DNA from: Ereboglobus sp. PH5-10
Lineage (GTDB): Bacteria; Verrucomicrobiota; Verrucomicrobiia; Opitutales; Opitutaceae
Reading direction: 5' to 3'
DNA: 64,000 nucleotides
Assembly: GCF_029504735.1 (NCBI RefSeq)
Contig: NZ_JAQFIP010000001.1
Location: 186,001-250,000 of the forward strand
The notes beneath the pieces were generated by a model. It had not been told where the DNA came from, ran no database searches, and worked only from the letters and a program-made list of their open reading frames with translations. The translations under genes and the position numbers were made by a program. Positions 26,139 through 35,419 of the stretch are shown piece after piece (the first letter of the stretch is position 1; every line of letters begins with the position of its first letter).

Positions 26139-27413
26139 ATGAACACTGTTGCCCGACGCATCGCGCGCCTTTGCGCGATTGCCACCCTCGCGCTCCTCGC
26201 CGCGCGCGCCCTCGCGCTTCCCCCGCCCGAAAAACTCCCCGCCTCGCCAACGCCGCCCGACCCGCTTGTCATAACCGGCGGCCCGCGCATCACGACCGCG
26301 AAGGACTGGCACGCCAAGCGCGCGCCCGGCCTGCGCGCCCTGTTTCAAAACTACGAATACGGCCTGCGTCCCGGGGAAGTCGCGCCCGTCGCCACCATTA
26401 TCCGCGAGGACAAAAACGCGCTCGGCGGCAAGGCCACGCTCCGCGAAATCTCGGTTGACACCACGCTCGCCGCCAAACCCGTCCACCTGCTCGTCATCGT
26501 GCCCAACAAACAAACGCGCCCCGCGCCGTGTTTTCTCGGCATGAGCTTCCGCCCCGTCCACACACTCCTCGCCGATCCGCTCATCAAAATGCCGCCCAAC
26601 GGCTCCGAGGAACAACGCGGCTCGCGAATCCGCAGATGGCCCGTCGAACAGATCATCGACCGCGGTTACGCCCTCGCCTGCTTCTTCAACGGCGACATCA
26701 TGATCGACTCACCCGCGCCCGCGAAAGAGGCGCTCAAGCGCTTCGCCAAGGCCGCCGGCGTCGAGCCCGACGCGCCCGACGCCCCCGGCACAATCATGGC
26801 GTGGGCGTGGGGTTACTCGCGCATGTTTGACTGCCTGAAAGACATTCCCGGAATCGACACGCGCCGCGTCGCCATCGTGGGCCATTCGCGCAACGGCAAG
26901 GCCGCGCTCCTCGCCGCCGCGTTCGACGAACGCTTCGCGCTCGTCATCCCCAATCAGGCCGGTTGCGGCGGCACCGCGCCCAGTCGCGTGTCAGCCGATG
27001 ACGCCAAGCCCGGCCCCAAGGGACGCCCCCGTGTGGAAACCGTCGCCGCGATCACCTCGCGCTTCCCGCACTGGTTTTGCCAAAACTTCACCGCCTTCGC
27101 CGAGGCGCCCGAAAAACTTCCCTTCGACCAGCACGCGCTCATCGCGCTCTGCGCGCCGCGCCCCGTGCTCATTTCTTGCGCGGTCGAGGACGTGTGGGCA
27201 AACCCGCCCGGCCAGTTCGCCATGCTCCGCGCCGCCGATCCCGTTTACCAACTCGTCGCAAAGGAAGGCCTGCGCGCCGGTGTCACCGAAATGCCCGCCA
27301 CGGGAAAACTGATCGACTCGCGCCTCGGGTTTTTCATCCGCGAAGGCAAGCACGACATGACGCACGAGGACTGGCGCGCCTGGCTCGACTACACCGACAA
27401 GTGGTTGCGCTGA
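26139..27413 (+). CDS. Glucuronoyl esterase-like hydrolase (CE15)
   Basis: A 424-residue exported alpha/beta hydrolase of the CE15 type, which cleaves ester links between lignin alcohols and the 4-O-methyl-glucuronic acid of xylan. A signal peptide is visible (RLCAIATLALLAARALALP). The nucleophile elbow is VAIVGHSRNGKAALLAAAFD (Ser within GHSRxGK). NQAGCGGTAPSR and FDQHALIALCAPRPVLIS follow. The catalytic His lies in EGKHDMTHEDWRAW near the C-terminus, a typical bacterial CE15 ending. It stands between a URO-D-like gene and convergent GH43, UXS and GH36 genes, fitting plant cell-wall use. Confidence 0.87.
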   Translation: MNTVARRIARLCAIATLALLAARALALPPPEKLPASPTPPDPLVITGGPRITTAKDWHAKRAPGLRALFQNYEYGLRPGEVAPVATIIREDKNALGGKATLREISVDTTLAAKPVHLLVIVPNKQTRPAPCFLGMSFRPVHTLLADPLIKMPPNGSEEQRGSRIRRWPVEQIIDRGYALACFFNGDIMIDSPAPAKEALKRFAKAAGVEPDAPDAPGTIMAWAWGYSRMFDCLKDIPGIDTRRVAIVGHSRNGKAALLAAAFDERFALVIPNQAGCGGTAPSRVSADDAKPGPKGRPRVETVAAITSRFPHWFCQNFTAFAEAPEKLPFDQHALIALCAPRPVLISCAVEDVWANPPGQFAMLRAADPVYQLVAKEGLRAGVTEMPATGKLIDSRLGFFIREGKHDMTHEDWRAWLDYTDKWLR

Positions 27414-27444
27414 GCAAAGCGATAGCGGCCGAATGCCGCCCCCG

Positions 27445-28458
27445 CTATTCGATCCGCCTCCCCACGCGCAACGCGTCGCCCTCCTCCTCGATTTCAAAAA
27501 TCACCGCGCGTTCGCTGAGCGTCCGCGCCTTGTTCGGCGTGTGCAAAATCATCATCAATTTTCCATCGTCGAACCTGCGGAACAGCATCGGATGTCCGCC
27601 ATCGTCCGTGAAAAGCGGTGTCTGCTCCTGGCGCCACGGCCCGGCGAGTTTCCCTGAATCCGAAATCGCGTATCCCGTCGTGTAACCGCCCTCGCCGCCC
27701 GTTGACCAAAGCATGAGCAGCTTGCCCGACTTCGTGCGATGCAACCATGAGCCGTCGGTCACATGGCAGCCATATTGGGCGGACTTTTTGCTCCACACCG
27801 CGTCGCTACCGTTGAACAAACGCCTCGGCTCGCCGACCGTCGCGGAAAGATCATCCGTCAGGCGCACATACTCCACCGTGCCATCCTTGATCTGCACCCA
27901 CTCGTGACAAAACACCATGTAAGGCGCGCCTTCCTCGATCCAAAGCGTGCCGTCGAGCGTCATCATGTCGGGCGGCAGCGTGGACTGATTTGGCTTTTCG
28001 CCGAACGCACGAAACGGCCCCTCCGGCGAATCCGCAACGAGCACCTGCGAACCGCGTTTCACGCGAGGCAGCCAGTCGCGCCATTGCTCGGGCAGCCGGT
28101 CGTCCGTGTCGAACGTGAGAAACAAATAATATTTTCCCTTATACGCGTGCAACTCCGGCGCCCAGATTCCCTGCATCGCCCAAAAGCCCTCGGGGATTTC
28201 AAACACCACGCGAGGCCCCGTCCAATCGACAAGATTTTTGCTCGTGTATTGAACAACCGCCGGCCGTCCGTTCGGCCCGACCCGCCCCGTGGAGCTGACG
28301 AGATAATACGTCCGCGTTTTCGCATCCGCATACACGCAACAATCCCGCAACCGCACATCGGCCAGCCTCACGCTCCGCCCCCCGGCGGCATGACACTCGG
28401 AAATCGACGATGCGAAAAAACCCGCCGCCAAAATACAAAAAACGGAAAACAGTTTCAT
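27445..28458 (-). CDS. Exported glycoside hydrolase family 43-like protein
   Basis: A 337-residue protein with a signal peptide (MKLFSVFCILAAGFFASSIS) and a five-bladed beta-propeller pattern of GH43. Visible are VRLRDCCVYADAKTRTYYLV (catalytic base region), GIWAPELHAYKGKYYLFLTF (family W-APE motif with the pKa-modulating region), DGTLWIEEGAPYMVFCHEWV (candidate acid Glu) and DDGGHPMLFRRFDDGKLMMI. GH43 enzymes act on arabinans, xylans or galactans; the exact bond cannot be read. An upstream TTG would add 22 residues, but the ATG at 28458 begins the signal peptide directly. It converges with the CE15 gene, with 31 bases between stops. Confidence 0.85.
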   Translation of the reverse strand: MKLFSVFCILAAGFFASSISECHAAGGRSVRLADVRLRDCCVYADAKTRTYYLVSSTGRVGPNGRPAVVQYTSKNLVDWTGPRVVFEIPEGFWAMQGIWAPELHAYKGKYYLFLTFDTDDRLPEQWRDWLPRVKRGSQVLVADSPEGPFRAFGEKPNQSTLPPDMMTLDGTLWIEEGAPYMVFCHEWVQIKDGTVEYVRLTDDLSATVGEPRRLFNGSDAVWSKKSAQYGCHVTDGSWLHRTKSGKLLMLWSTGGEGGYTTGYAISDSGKLAGPWRQEQTPLFTDDGGHPMLFRRFDDGKLMMILHTPNKARTLSERAVIFEIEEEGDALRVGRRIE

Positions 28459-28524
28459 GCCCCGAATCGCATCCCACGCACCCGACTGCCGCAATCCCGC
28501 AAGGCATCTTACGGTTCGAAACAA

Positions 28525-28989
28525 TCAGCGCCCCGTCATGCGGTAGGTGCTTTCCAGCACCATGTGTTCTATCCCGGCAGTTTTCACATGATCAATCGCC
28601 CTCGCCAACAAGGCATATCGGGCGCGATCATCACCGCTCACCAGCACACGCGGAACATGCCCCGTGCGCGCGCACTCCTCTTTGTATGAAGCAATCTTCA
28701 GGGGGAGATCGCTGATATCGTAAGGCTCCTTATTTATATAAACTGTTGTGTTTTCAGAAACCTGAACAACCAGCGGCTCATGGCTCCCGTGCCCGCATCC
28801 GCCGCATCCACCTGCAATGTTGACATCCATTTTCCCCACGTTCGTCAACGCCAGCGAAAACATTACAAACGTCACGAGCAGAAACATCAGCACGCTTATC
28901 ATCGCTGTCAGATCAAAACGCGCACCGCCCCGTCTTTCCTCAATCGGGGCGTTAATTCTGTTCACATCACCAAAATCGTCGGGATTCAT
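28525..28989 (-). CDS. ExbD/TolR-family biopolymer transport protein (orphan)
   Basis: A 154-residue single-pass inner-membrane protein of the ExbD/TolR family, which forms the ion-channel stator complex energising outer-membrane processes. The cytoplasmic N-terminus (RGGARFDLTAMI) contains the conserved Asp at the start of the transmembrane helix (VLMFLLVTFVMFSLALTNVG). A periplasmic domain follows (VVQVSENTTVYINKEPYD, DRARYALLARAIDHVKTAGI). An unusual Gly/Cys/His-rich insert, GGCGGCGHGSHE, lies right after the helix. No exbB or tonB is adjacent, so its partner must be encoded elsewhere. The ATG at 28989 is the start consistent with family length. Confidence 0.85.
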   Translation of the reverse strand: MNPDDFGDVNRINAPIEERRGGARFDLTAMISVLMFLLVTFVMFSLALTNVGKMDVNIAGGCGGCGHGSHEPLVVQVSENTTVYINKEPYDISDLPLKIASYKEECARTGHVPRVLVSGDDRARYALLARAIDHVKTAGIEHMVLESTYRMTGR

Positions 28990-29238
28990 GGTTATTTGAT
29001 ATTCGGGGTTGATGCGCGGCGAAAATTGACGCGCCCAGATCATACCCAACGACAAGCAAAGTCAAGTGAGCCGGGGCATTACGCGTGAAAGCACGCGTGG
29101 CAAAAATCGCACCCTCGCCGGAAAAACAACCGCATGAAAGCGGCTCCCAAAATACACCAGCGAGAACACCACCGGCGCGGCGCGCCGTTACATTTTCGCT
29201 GGCTTGGGCGCGCGGAGTTTGTTTCGGTTTCCGGCAAT

Positions 29239-30165
29239 ATGCGCATTCTTGTTACAGGAGGAGCCGGTTTTCTCGGCTCAAATCTTTGCACCCGCCTAAT
29301 CAACGACGGACATGAGGTGATCTGCCTCGATAATTTTTTCACGGGACGAAAGGCCAACATCGCCCATCTGCTCGACAATCCGCGCTTCGAGCTCGTGCGG
29401 CACGACGTGACCGACCCGTTCAAGTTCGAGGTCGACCAAATCTACAACCTCGCATGCCCGGCGTCGCCGCCGCACTACCAATACAATCCGATCAAGACCA
29501 CAAAGACGTCGGTGATGGGCGCGATCAACTGCCTCGGCCTGGCCAAACGCGTGAAGGCGCGGGTGTTTCAGGCGAGCACATCCGAGGTTTACGGCGACCC
29601 GCAGGTGCATCCGCAGCCCGAGGAGTATTGGGGCAATGTCAACCCGATCGGAAAGCGCTCGTGTTATGACGAGGGCAAGCGTTGCGCCGAGACGCTGTTT
29701 TTTGATTACCACCGCGAGAACAAGGTCGATATCCGCGTCATCCGCATCTTCAACACCTACGGTCCGCACATGCTTTCGAACGACGGTCGCGTCGTGTCCA
29801 ATTTCATCGTGCAAGCGCTCGGGGGCGAGGACATCACAATCTACGGCGACGGTTCGCAAACGCGTTCGTTTTGCTATGTGGACGACCTGATCGAGGGCTT
29901 TGTGCGATTCATGGACCAGACGGAAATCGTCGGCCCGATGAATTGCGGAAATCCGGGCGAGTTCACGATGTTGCAGCTCGCCGAGGCGGTGCTGCGCGAA
30001 GTCGGCGGAAAATCAAAAATCGTGCACAAGCCGCTTCCGGCGGATGACCCGAAGCAGCGCAAGCCGGACATCTCGCTCGCGCGCCGCGTGTTGAAATGGG
30101 AGCCGCAGATTCCGCTCGAGGAAGGCTTGCGGCGCACGATCGCGTATTTCCGCACACAGGCTTGA
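29239..30165 (+). CDS. UDP-glucuronate decarboxylase (UDP-xylose synthase)
   Basis: A 308-residue short-chain dehydrogenase/reductase that converts UDP-glucuronate to UDP-xylose in the cytoplasm. The NAD-binding site is [23 protein letters not shown]-type blocks follow: [60 protein letters not shown] with the YxxxK catalytic pair, and [20 protein letters not shown]. The ATG at 29239 starts right at the beta strand of the Rossmann fold; 35 extra codons upstream look non-coding. UDP-xylose may feed surface polysaccharide synthesis. Confidence 0.93.
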   Translation: MRILVTGGAGFLGSNLCTRLINDGHEVICLDNFFTGRKANIAHLLDNPRFELVRHDVTDPFKFEVDQIYNLACPASPPHYQYNPIKTTKTSVMGAINCLGLAKRVKARVFQASTSEVYGDPQVHPQPEEYWGNVNPIGKRSCYDEGKRCAETLFFDYHRENKVDIRVIRIFNTYGPHMLSNDGRVVSNFIVQALGGEDITIYGDGSQTRSFCYVDDLIEGFVRFMDQTEIVGPMNCGNPGEFTMLQLAEAVLREVGGKSKIVHKPLPADDPKQRKPDISLARRVLKWEPQIPLEEGLRRTIAYFRTQA

Positions 30166-30308
30166 GCAGCGCGGCAAAACGGAAGCGAGGAACAGATGTT
30201 TCGCTCGCGCATCCGCGCCGCCGGCACACTTTAACTTGGAGTTTTCCCAAAAAATCCAAAGAGTCTTTCACTTTCAATCAGTTCACCGCCCGGAAACAAA
30301 AACCCACC

Positions 30309-32504
30309 ATGAAGAAAATCACCCTTGGACTCATCAGCTGCCTGCTCCTCTCCGGAGTCGCAATGGCGCAAAAAAACGCAACGCCCCGGATCGTGAAAAT
30401 CGACACCGAGAGCCTTTCCCTGGTCATGGGCGTGAACAAGGAGGGCTACCTGCTCTTCCACCACTTCGGGCCGAAGATCGAGGACGCGACACCCTTCCTC
30501 AAAAAAGGCGAATACCGCCGCGAGCCGACCTACGAGATGGCCTACCTCTCCTCCGGCGGACGCAACATCCGCGAACCCGCGCTGCGCGTCACGCACGCCA
30601 ACGGCGACATCAACACCGAGCTCGTCTACGTGAGCCACAAGGAAACCGCCGCCGGCGCCGACGGCGCGCGCACGCTCGAAATCCTGCTCCGCGACAAAGT
30701 CAACCCGCTCGAAGTCACGCTCATCGTCAAGGCCTGGCAAAAGGAAAACGTCATCAGCGAGCACGTCGTCATCCGCAACGCCGGCGACAAGCCCGTGACA
30801 CTGCACAACTACTACTCCGCCTACATGCCCCTCAAGGCGAACAAGTATTACCTCAACCATTTCTACGGCGCCTGGGCGCGCGAGATGATGCTCGCCGAAA
30901 CCCAGCTCACCGCCGGAATCAAGACCGTGGAAAGCAAGCGCGGCGCGCGCGCCACCCGCTGCGAAAACCCGTCCTTCCTGCTCGCCCTCGACACCCCGCT
31001 CGCCGAAAACAGCGGCAACGTCATCGGCGGCGCGCTCGCGTGGAGCGGCAACTGGAAGCTGAATTTCGAAATCGACGAATTCGCCATCCTCAACATCAGC
31101 GCGGGCATCAGCCCCTTCGCCAGCGACTACACGCTGCCCGCCGGCGCCACCTTCGAAACGCCCGAGATGATCTTCACCTACTCGACCGCCGGCGCCGGCG
31201 GCGTCTCCCGCAACCTCCACGACTGGGCGCGCAACCACCGCGTCTACGACGCGCAAACCATCCGCCCCACGCTCCTCAACAGCTGGGAGGGCGCCTACTT
31301 CACCTTCGACGAAAAAACGCTCACCGACATGATCGACGACGCCGCCGGCATGGGACTCGAAATGTTCGTGCTCGACGACGGCTGGTTCGGCAACAAATAC
31401 CCCCGCGACAACAACAAGACCGCCCTCGGCGACTGGCAGGTGAACAAGAAAAAACTCCCCCGCGGCATCGGCTACCTCGCCGACTACGCCGTTTCCAAGG
31501 GCCTGAAATTCGGCATCTGGATCGAACCCGAAATGGTGAGCCCCAAGAGCGAACTCGCCGAAAAACACCCCGAATGGATCGTCAAGGGCAAGGGCCGCGA
31601 AATCCCCACGATGCGCTACCAATGGCTCCTCGACCTCACCAACCCCGAGGTGCAGGACTTCGTCTTCAGCGTCTTCGACGAAACCATGAAACTCTCCCCC
31701 AACATCAGCTACATCAAGTGGGACGCCAACCGCCACGTCGAGAACGCCGGCTCCGCCTACCTCGACGACGACAAACAATCGCACTTCTGGGTCGAATACA
31801 CCCGCGGCCTCTACAAAGTCTATGAACGCGTGCGCGCGAAATACCCCAACGTCATCGTGCAAGCCTGCGCCTCCGGAGGCGGCCGCGTTGACTACGGCGC
31901 GTTGAAATACCACCAGGAAGTCTGGACCAGCGACAACACCGACGCCATCACCCGCGTGCGCATCCAGTATGGCACGAACCTCATCTACCCCTCGCTCGTG
32001 ACCGGCTCGCACGTCTCGCAAGTTCCCAACCACCAGACGAACAACGTCACCCCTTTAAAATTCCGCTTCGACCTCGCCATGACGGGCCGCTTCGGAATGG
32101 AACTCCAGCCCAAGGACATGAACGAGGCGGACAAGGAGTTCGCGAAAATGGCGATCGCCAACTACAAAAACATCCGCGACATCGTCATGCAAGGCGACCT
32201 CTACCGCATCAACAGCCCCTACGACAACTCCGGCCTCTATTCGCTCATGTATGTGAGCAAGGACAAAACCCGCGCCGTCATGTCCGCCTTCTGCATCGAC
32301 TACCGCAACATCATGCCCACCTTCAAACTCAACGGCCTCGATCCGGCAAAACGCTACAAGGTGACCGAGCTGAACGAGAAAAAGTCAAAGTTCTGGGCGA
32401 ACGGAAAAACCTTCAACGGCGAGTTCCTCATCAACGGCGGTCTCAACCCCCGCCTGATGAAAAACCTCCAAAGCATGGTGCTCCTTCTCGAAGAGACAAA
32501 GTAA
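30309..32504 (+). CDS. Exported alpha-galactosidase, glycoside hydrolase family 36
   Basis: A 731-residue GH36 enzyme with a signal peptide (MKKITLGLISCLLLSGVAMA). It would release terminal alpha-galactose from galacto-oligosaccharides or galactomannan in the periplasm or outside. Family motifs: GMGLEMFVLDDGWFGNKYP, KFGIWIEPEMVSPKSELA, SYIKWDANRHVENA (nucleophile Asp in KWDxNR), QACASGGGRVDYGALKYHQE and VWTSDNTDAITRVRIQYGT (acid/base Asp in SDNTDA). An N-terminal beta-sandwich (about 30-310) and a C-terminal beta domain complete the usual length. A strong hairpin follows at 32590. Confidence 0.93.
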   Translation: MKKITLGLISCLLLSGVAMAQKNATPRIVKIDTESLSLVMGVNKEGYLLFHHFGPKIEDATPFLKKGEYRREPTYEMAYLSSGGRNIREPALRVTHANGDINTELVYVSHKETAAGADGARTLEILLRDKVNPLEVTLIVKAWQKENVISEHVVIRNAGDKPVTLHNYYSAYMPLKANKYYLNHFYGAWAREMMLAETQLTAGIKTVESKRGARATRCENPSFLLALDTPLAENSGNVIGGALAWSGNWKLNFEIDEFAILNISAGISPFASDYTLPAGATFETPEMIFTYSTAGAGGVSRNLHDWARNHRVYDAQTIRPTLLNSWEGAYFTFDEKTLTDMIDDAAGMGLEMFVLDDGWFGNKYPRDNNKTALGDWQVNKKKLPRGIGYLADYAVSKGLKFGIWIEPEMVSPKSELAEKHPEWIVKGKGREIPTMRYQWLLDLTNPEVQDFVFSVFDETMKLSPNISYIKWDANRHVENAGSAYLDDDKQSHFWVEYTRGLYKVYERVRAKYPNVIVQACASGGGRVDYGALKYHQEVWTSDNTDAITRVRIQYGTNLIYPSLVTGSHVSQVPNHQTNNVTPLKFRFDLAMTGRFGMELQPKDMNEADKEFAKMAIANYKNIRDIVMQGDLYRINSPYDNSGLYSLMYVSKDKTRAVMSAFCIDYRNIMPTFKLNGLDPAKRYKVTELNEKKSKFWANGKTFNGEFLINGGLNPRLMKNLQSMVLLLEETK

Positions 32505-32589
32505 GGGCTGCTTCCAGCCGTCCATCGCGAGTCGCCCACTCGGGCCACGCAGCAAAGGGATTTCGCGTTGCGCGCACACGCGTTTTCTC

Positions 32590-32622
32590 AAGCCGCTGTC
32601 ATCTAATGGATGACAGCGGCTT
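32590..32622. terminator. Perfect 13-bp hairpin after the alpha-galactosidase gene
   Basis: AAGCCGCTGTCAT-CTAATGG-ATGACAGCGGCTT is a perfect 13-bp stem with a 7-base loop, 85 bases past the stop. The T-run is short, so termination may be partial or assisted. Confidence 0.65.
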
Positions 32623-32758
32623 GGTGTGCCCGCCAACAGCGCCGGAATCAAATTTGCCAAAAACTTAATCGAAAATGCAATTGGCTATGGCCCTCCCCTT
32701 CGAGTAACTTTTTAAGGCAAATCCGCATTATGGCATGCCGCCGTCATTACCAAACCCC

Positions 32759-33787
32759 ATGAAACGCACCTGCTCACTCCTCTCGCTGCTCCTGTTTTTC
32801 GCGTTTTCCGCGTCCGGACTTCCGGCGGCGGACGCGCCGCAAAAATCCGCGGTCAATCGCGACGCCGCGCTCACCATGGCGCGCCTCTTAAAAACCTCCC
32901 CGCTTCTGCTGGATGGCGAAAGAGCCGGCCTGTTGAAAACAGTCCAGGAGTATTCCGAAAAATTACCCCACCCTGTTTTCAGGCAATACCTGAAAGCCGG
33001 CGTGGACGAGGCCGCCGCGATGGAACGCGACAACGCGATTCTGGGCTGGTATCGGCTGGCCTTTGACCGCGTCCTCGACGAGGTCGCCAGCACAAAGGTC
33101 GAGCAGGGCACGGCCGTGATCTGGATGCTCTACAACATGGGAATCGTGGTGAAGACGCCCTCCGGTTGCTTCGGCGTGGACATCAACCACAAGTATGCGG
33201 AAAAGTTTGAGCCCCTGCTGGATTTTCTTTGCGTAACACATAATCACGGCGACCACAAAAGCGTGGAATTGATGAATGCGATGCGCGCGCGCGGCAAACC
33301 CGTGCTGTCCAATTTTTACAAAAATGACGCCCAATATTATTCAAAGGAACCTGCGGAGTATAAAATCGGTGCCTTCTCCATCCGCACGGACATCACCGAT
33401 CACAATGCCAAGCTGCTAAAATTTGTCACGGTGTATAGGCTCGATTGCGGCAAGGACTCGGGCGGCCTTTCCATTTTGCACGGCGGGGATTCCAACTTCA
33501 AACCGGAGCAGTTTGAGCGCACGCAGGGGCCGGTTGGCCTGTTTATCACCCGCTGGGGCGCGCCGGAGGAAAACAACTTGCTGGACGCAAAGCCCGGCAA
33601 GGGCCGTATCGAGCCCGCCTGCACAATCTTCTCCCACATGATCGAGCTGCGCCACGACATTGAAAAATCCCCGCGCCGCCGAACCCTCAACTTTGCGATG
33701 GATAATATTCCCAAGATGCACTGCCCGCAAACCATCATGCCGTTTTGGGGCGAGAAAATGATTTGGAAGAACGGCAAATTGCAGTGA
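32759..33787 (+). CDS. Exported MBL-fold metallohydrolase
   Basis: A 342-residue protein with a signal peptide (LLSLLLFFAFSASGLPAA), a helical N-terminal region (about 30-120) and a metallo-beta-lactamase-type domain. The metal-binding signature is LCVTHNHGDHKSVE (HxHxDH), preceded by VVKTPSGCFGVDINHKY. LSILHGGDSNFKPEQF provides a later ligand region, and HCPQTIMPFWGEKMIW lies near the end. It belongs to the broad UlaG/RomA-like side of the superfamily; the substrate is unknown. The following OPA transporter begins 25 bases later on the same strand, suggesting an operon running to 38414. Confidence 0.8.
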   Translation: MKRTCSLLSLLLFFAFSASGLPAADAPQKSAVNRDAALTMARLLKTSPLLLDGERAGLLKTVQEYSEKLPHPVFRQYLKAGVDEAAAMERDNAILGWYRLAFDRVLDEVASTKVEQGTAVIWMLYNMGIVVKTPSGCFGVDINHKYAEKFEPLLDFLCVTHNHGDHKSVELMNAMRARGKPVLSNFYKNDAQYYSKEPAEYKIGAFSIRTDITDHNAKLLKFVTVYRLDCGKDSGGLSILHGGDSNFKPEQFERTQGPVGLFITRWGAPEENNLLDAKPGKGRIEPACTIFSHMIELRHDIEKSPRRRTLNFAMDNIPKMHCPQTIMPFWGEKMIWKNGKLQ

Positions 33788-33812
33788 ACCCGTCCGCGCA
33801 ACCCGCACATCA

Positions 33813-35084
33813 ATGAACAAATATAATTTTCAAAAATGGGGCGTCTTTACGGCGGCGACAATCGGTTACGGATTATACTATGTCTGCCGGCTGAGCCTGA
33901 ATGTTGTAAAGAAGCCGATGGTGGATGACGGCTACCTGACGGAAACGCAGTTGGGCATCATCGGGTCGGCGTTGTTTTTCTCCTATGCGGCGGGGAAATT
34001 TATAAACGGGTTTCTCGCCGACCGCGTCAACGTGCGCTATTTCATGGCGGGCAGTTTGCTCGTCGCCGTGGGGGTTAATTTTCTGCTGGGTTTCGCCATT
34101 CCCTTCTGGGCGCTTGTCATTCTTTGGGGGCTGAACGGCTGGTTTCAGTCGGCGGGCGGCCCGTGCAGTGTCATCGCGCTGAACAACTGGTTTTCGAGCA
34201 AACAACGCGGAACCGTGTATGGGTTTTGGAGCGCGAGCCACAATATAGGCGAGGCGGCGACTTATATACTCGCGGCCGTCGTGGTCGGCGCATTGGGATG
34301 GCAATACGGATTTTGGAGCGCGGCCTGCATGGGCGCGTTCGGCGTGGTTTTTATATTTATATTCCTAAAACCGTCCCCGCCTGAAAAAGAGTCGGTTTCG
34401 CCCGGACAAGCAGAAGCGCCAAAAGCGGAGAAAGGCTCCGTCAAGAAGCTGCAAATAGAGGTAATCAAAAATCCCATCATCTGGCTGCTGGCCCTGGCAA
34501 GCGGGGTGATGTATATTTGCCGCTACGCGGTGAACAGCTGGGGCATTTATTATTTTGCCGCGGAAAAATCATACACGCTGGTCGAGGCGGGCTCGCTGGT
34601 ATCGGTCAGCGCGGTCTGCGGAACGGTCGGAACCATATTTTCGGGTTGGATTTCCGACCGCTTTTTCAACGCCAAACGCCTGCCCCTCGCATGGATGGCG
34701 AGCCTCGCCAATCTGATTGCAATCGCCCTGTTTATGTTCGCCCCGCACAGCACGGTGATCGACATCGTGAGCATGGTTTTGTTCGGCGTGTCGATTGGCG
34801 TGCTGATCAGTTTCATGGGCGGATTGATCGCCATGGACCTGGCGCCGAAGGGCGCTGTCGGCGCCGCGGTAGGCATTATCGGGCTGGGCAATTATATCGG
34901 CGCGGGAATGCAGGAAATACTCAGCGGCTACCTGATTGAATCGAACAAAACAATCGTTGATGGCCAGACGATCTACGACTTCTCGCACATCCGCATCTTT
35001 TGGGTGGCCGCGGCGCTCGTATCCCTGAGTTTGATTTCAGTCATTTGGAAAAAAACGTCACAACACAAGCAGGCAAACGGCTAA
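33813..35084 (+). CDS. OPA-family (GlpT/UhpT-like) sugar-phosphate transporter
   Basis: A 423-residue integral membrane protein with about twelve hydrophobic segments, belonging to the organophosphate:phosphate antiporter branch of the MFS. Typical features are KWGVFTAATIGYGLYYVCRL at the N-terminus and GKFINGFLADRVNVRYFMAG in loop 2-3, the conserved MFS motif. ALNNWFSSKQRGTVYGFWSA is also present, as is YAVNSWGIYYFAAEKSYTLV in the second half. Family members exchange glycerol 3-phosphate or hexose 6-phosphates for inorganic phosphate. With NanE and a phosphohexomutase downstream, an amino-sugar phosphate or hexose phosphate is the likely substrate, by inference. Confidence 0.88.
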   Translation: MNKYNFQKWGVFTAATIGYGLYYVCRLSLNVVKKPMVDDGYLTETQLGIIGSALFFSYAAGKFINGFLADRVNVRYFMAGSLLVAVGVNFLLGFAIPFWALVILWGLNGWFQSAGGPCSVIALNNWFSSKQRGTVYGFWSASHNIGEAATYILAAVVVGALGWQYGFWSAACMGAFGVVFIFIFLKPSPPEKESVSPGQAEAPKAEKGSVKKLQIEVIKNPIIWLLALASGVMYICRYAVNSWGIYYFAAEKSYTLVEAGSLVSVSAVCGTVGTIFSGWISDRFFNAKRLPLAWMASLANLIAIALFMFAPHSTVIDIVSMVLFGVSIGVLISFMGGLIAMDLAPKGAVGAAVGIIGLGNYIGAGMQEILSGYLIESNKTIVDGQTIYDFSHIRIFWVAAALVSLSLISVIWKKTSQHKQANG

Positions 35085-35419
35085 TTGTATTAGTAAGCGG
35101 CGCAAAATAATACCGATATGAAAACACGAAATGACCGTGCTCGCATCCCCAAGGGGGATGAGTCCCTTAGCCCGGGGTTGGCGCGAGTAATGAGCGCCTA
35201 CCCCGGGTGTCTTGAAAAAAGGGAACACAACCCTGAAAGGGTTGCGTCCACGAAAACGCACGCCGGGCATACGGGCCGCAACCCCGTTGGGGTTGTGTAT
35301 TTTATTTATTATTCCCAGGGTAGCTCGCTGCGCTCGCAACCCTGGGCTAGATGACAGAAGCCCGTTGGGCTTCATTCAGCGCCTCTCCTATTTCGAACAA
35401 CTAGCAACCAGACAAACCC
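35085..35419. repeat. Composite hairpin cluster inside the sugar-phosphate operon
   Basis: A 335-base gap with no gene. Hairpins in order: 35145-35160 (CATCCCCAAGGGGGATG), 35170-35207 (CCCGGGGTTGGCGC with its complement), 35228-35244 (CAACCCTGAAAGGGTTG), 35279-35295 (CAACCCCGTTGGGGTTG), 35315-35346 (CCCAGGGTAGC/GCAACCCTGGG) and 35358-35372 (AAGCCCGTTGGGCTT). Same plan as 3303-3502 and 24500-24778. Its place between transporter and EEP genes could allow processing or partial termination of the transcript. Confidence 0.8.
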
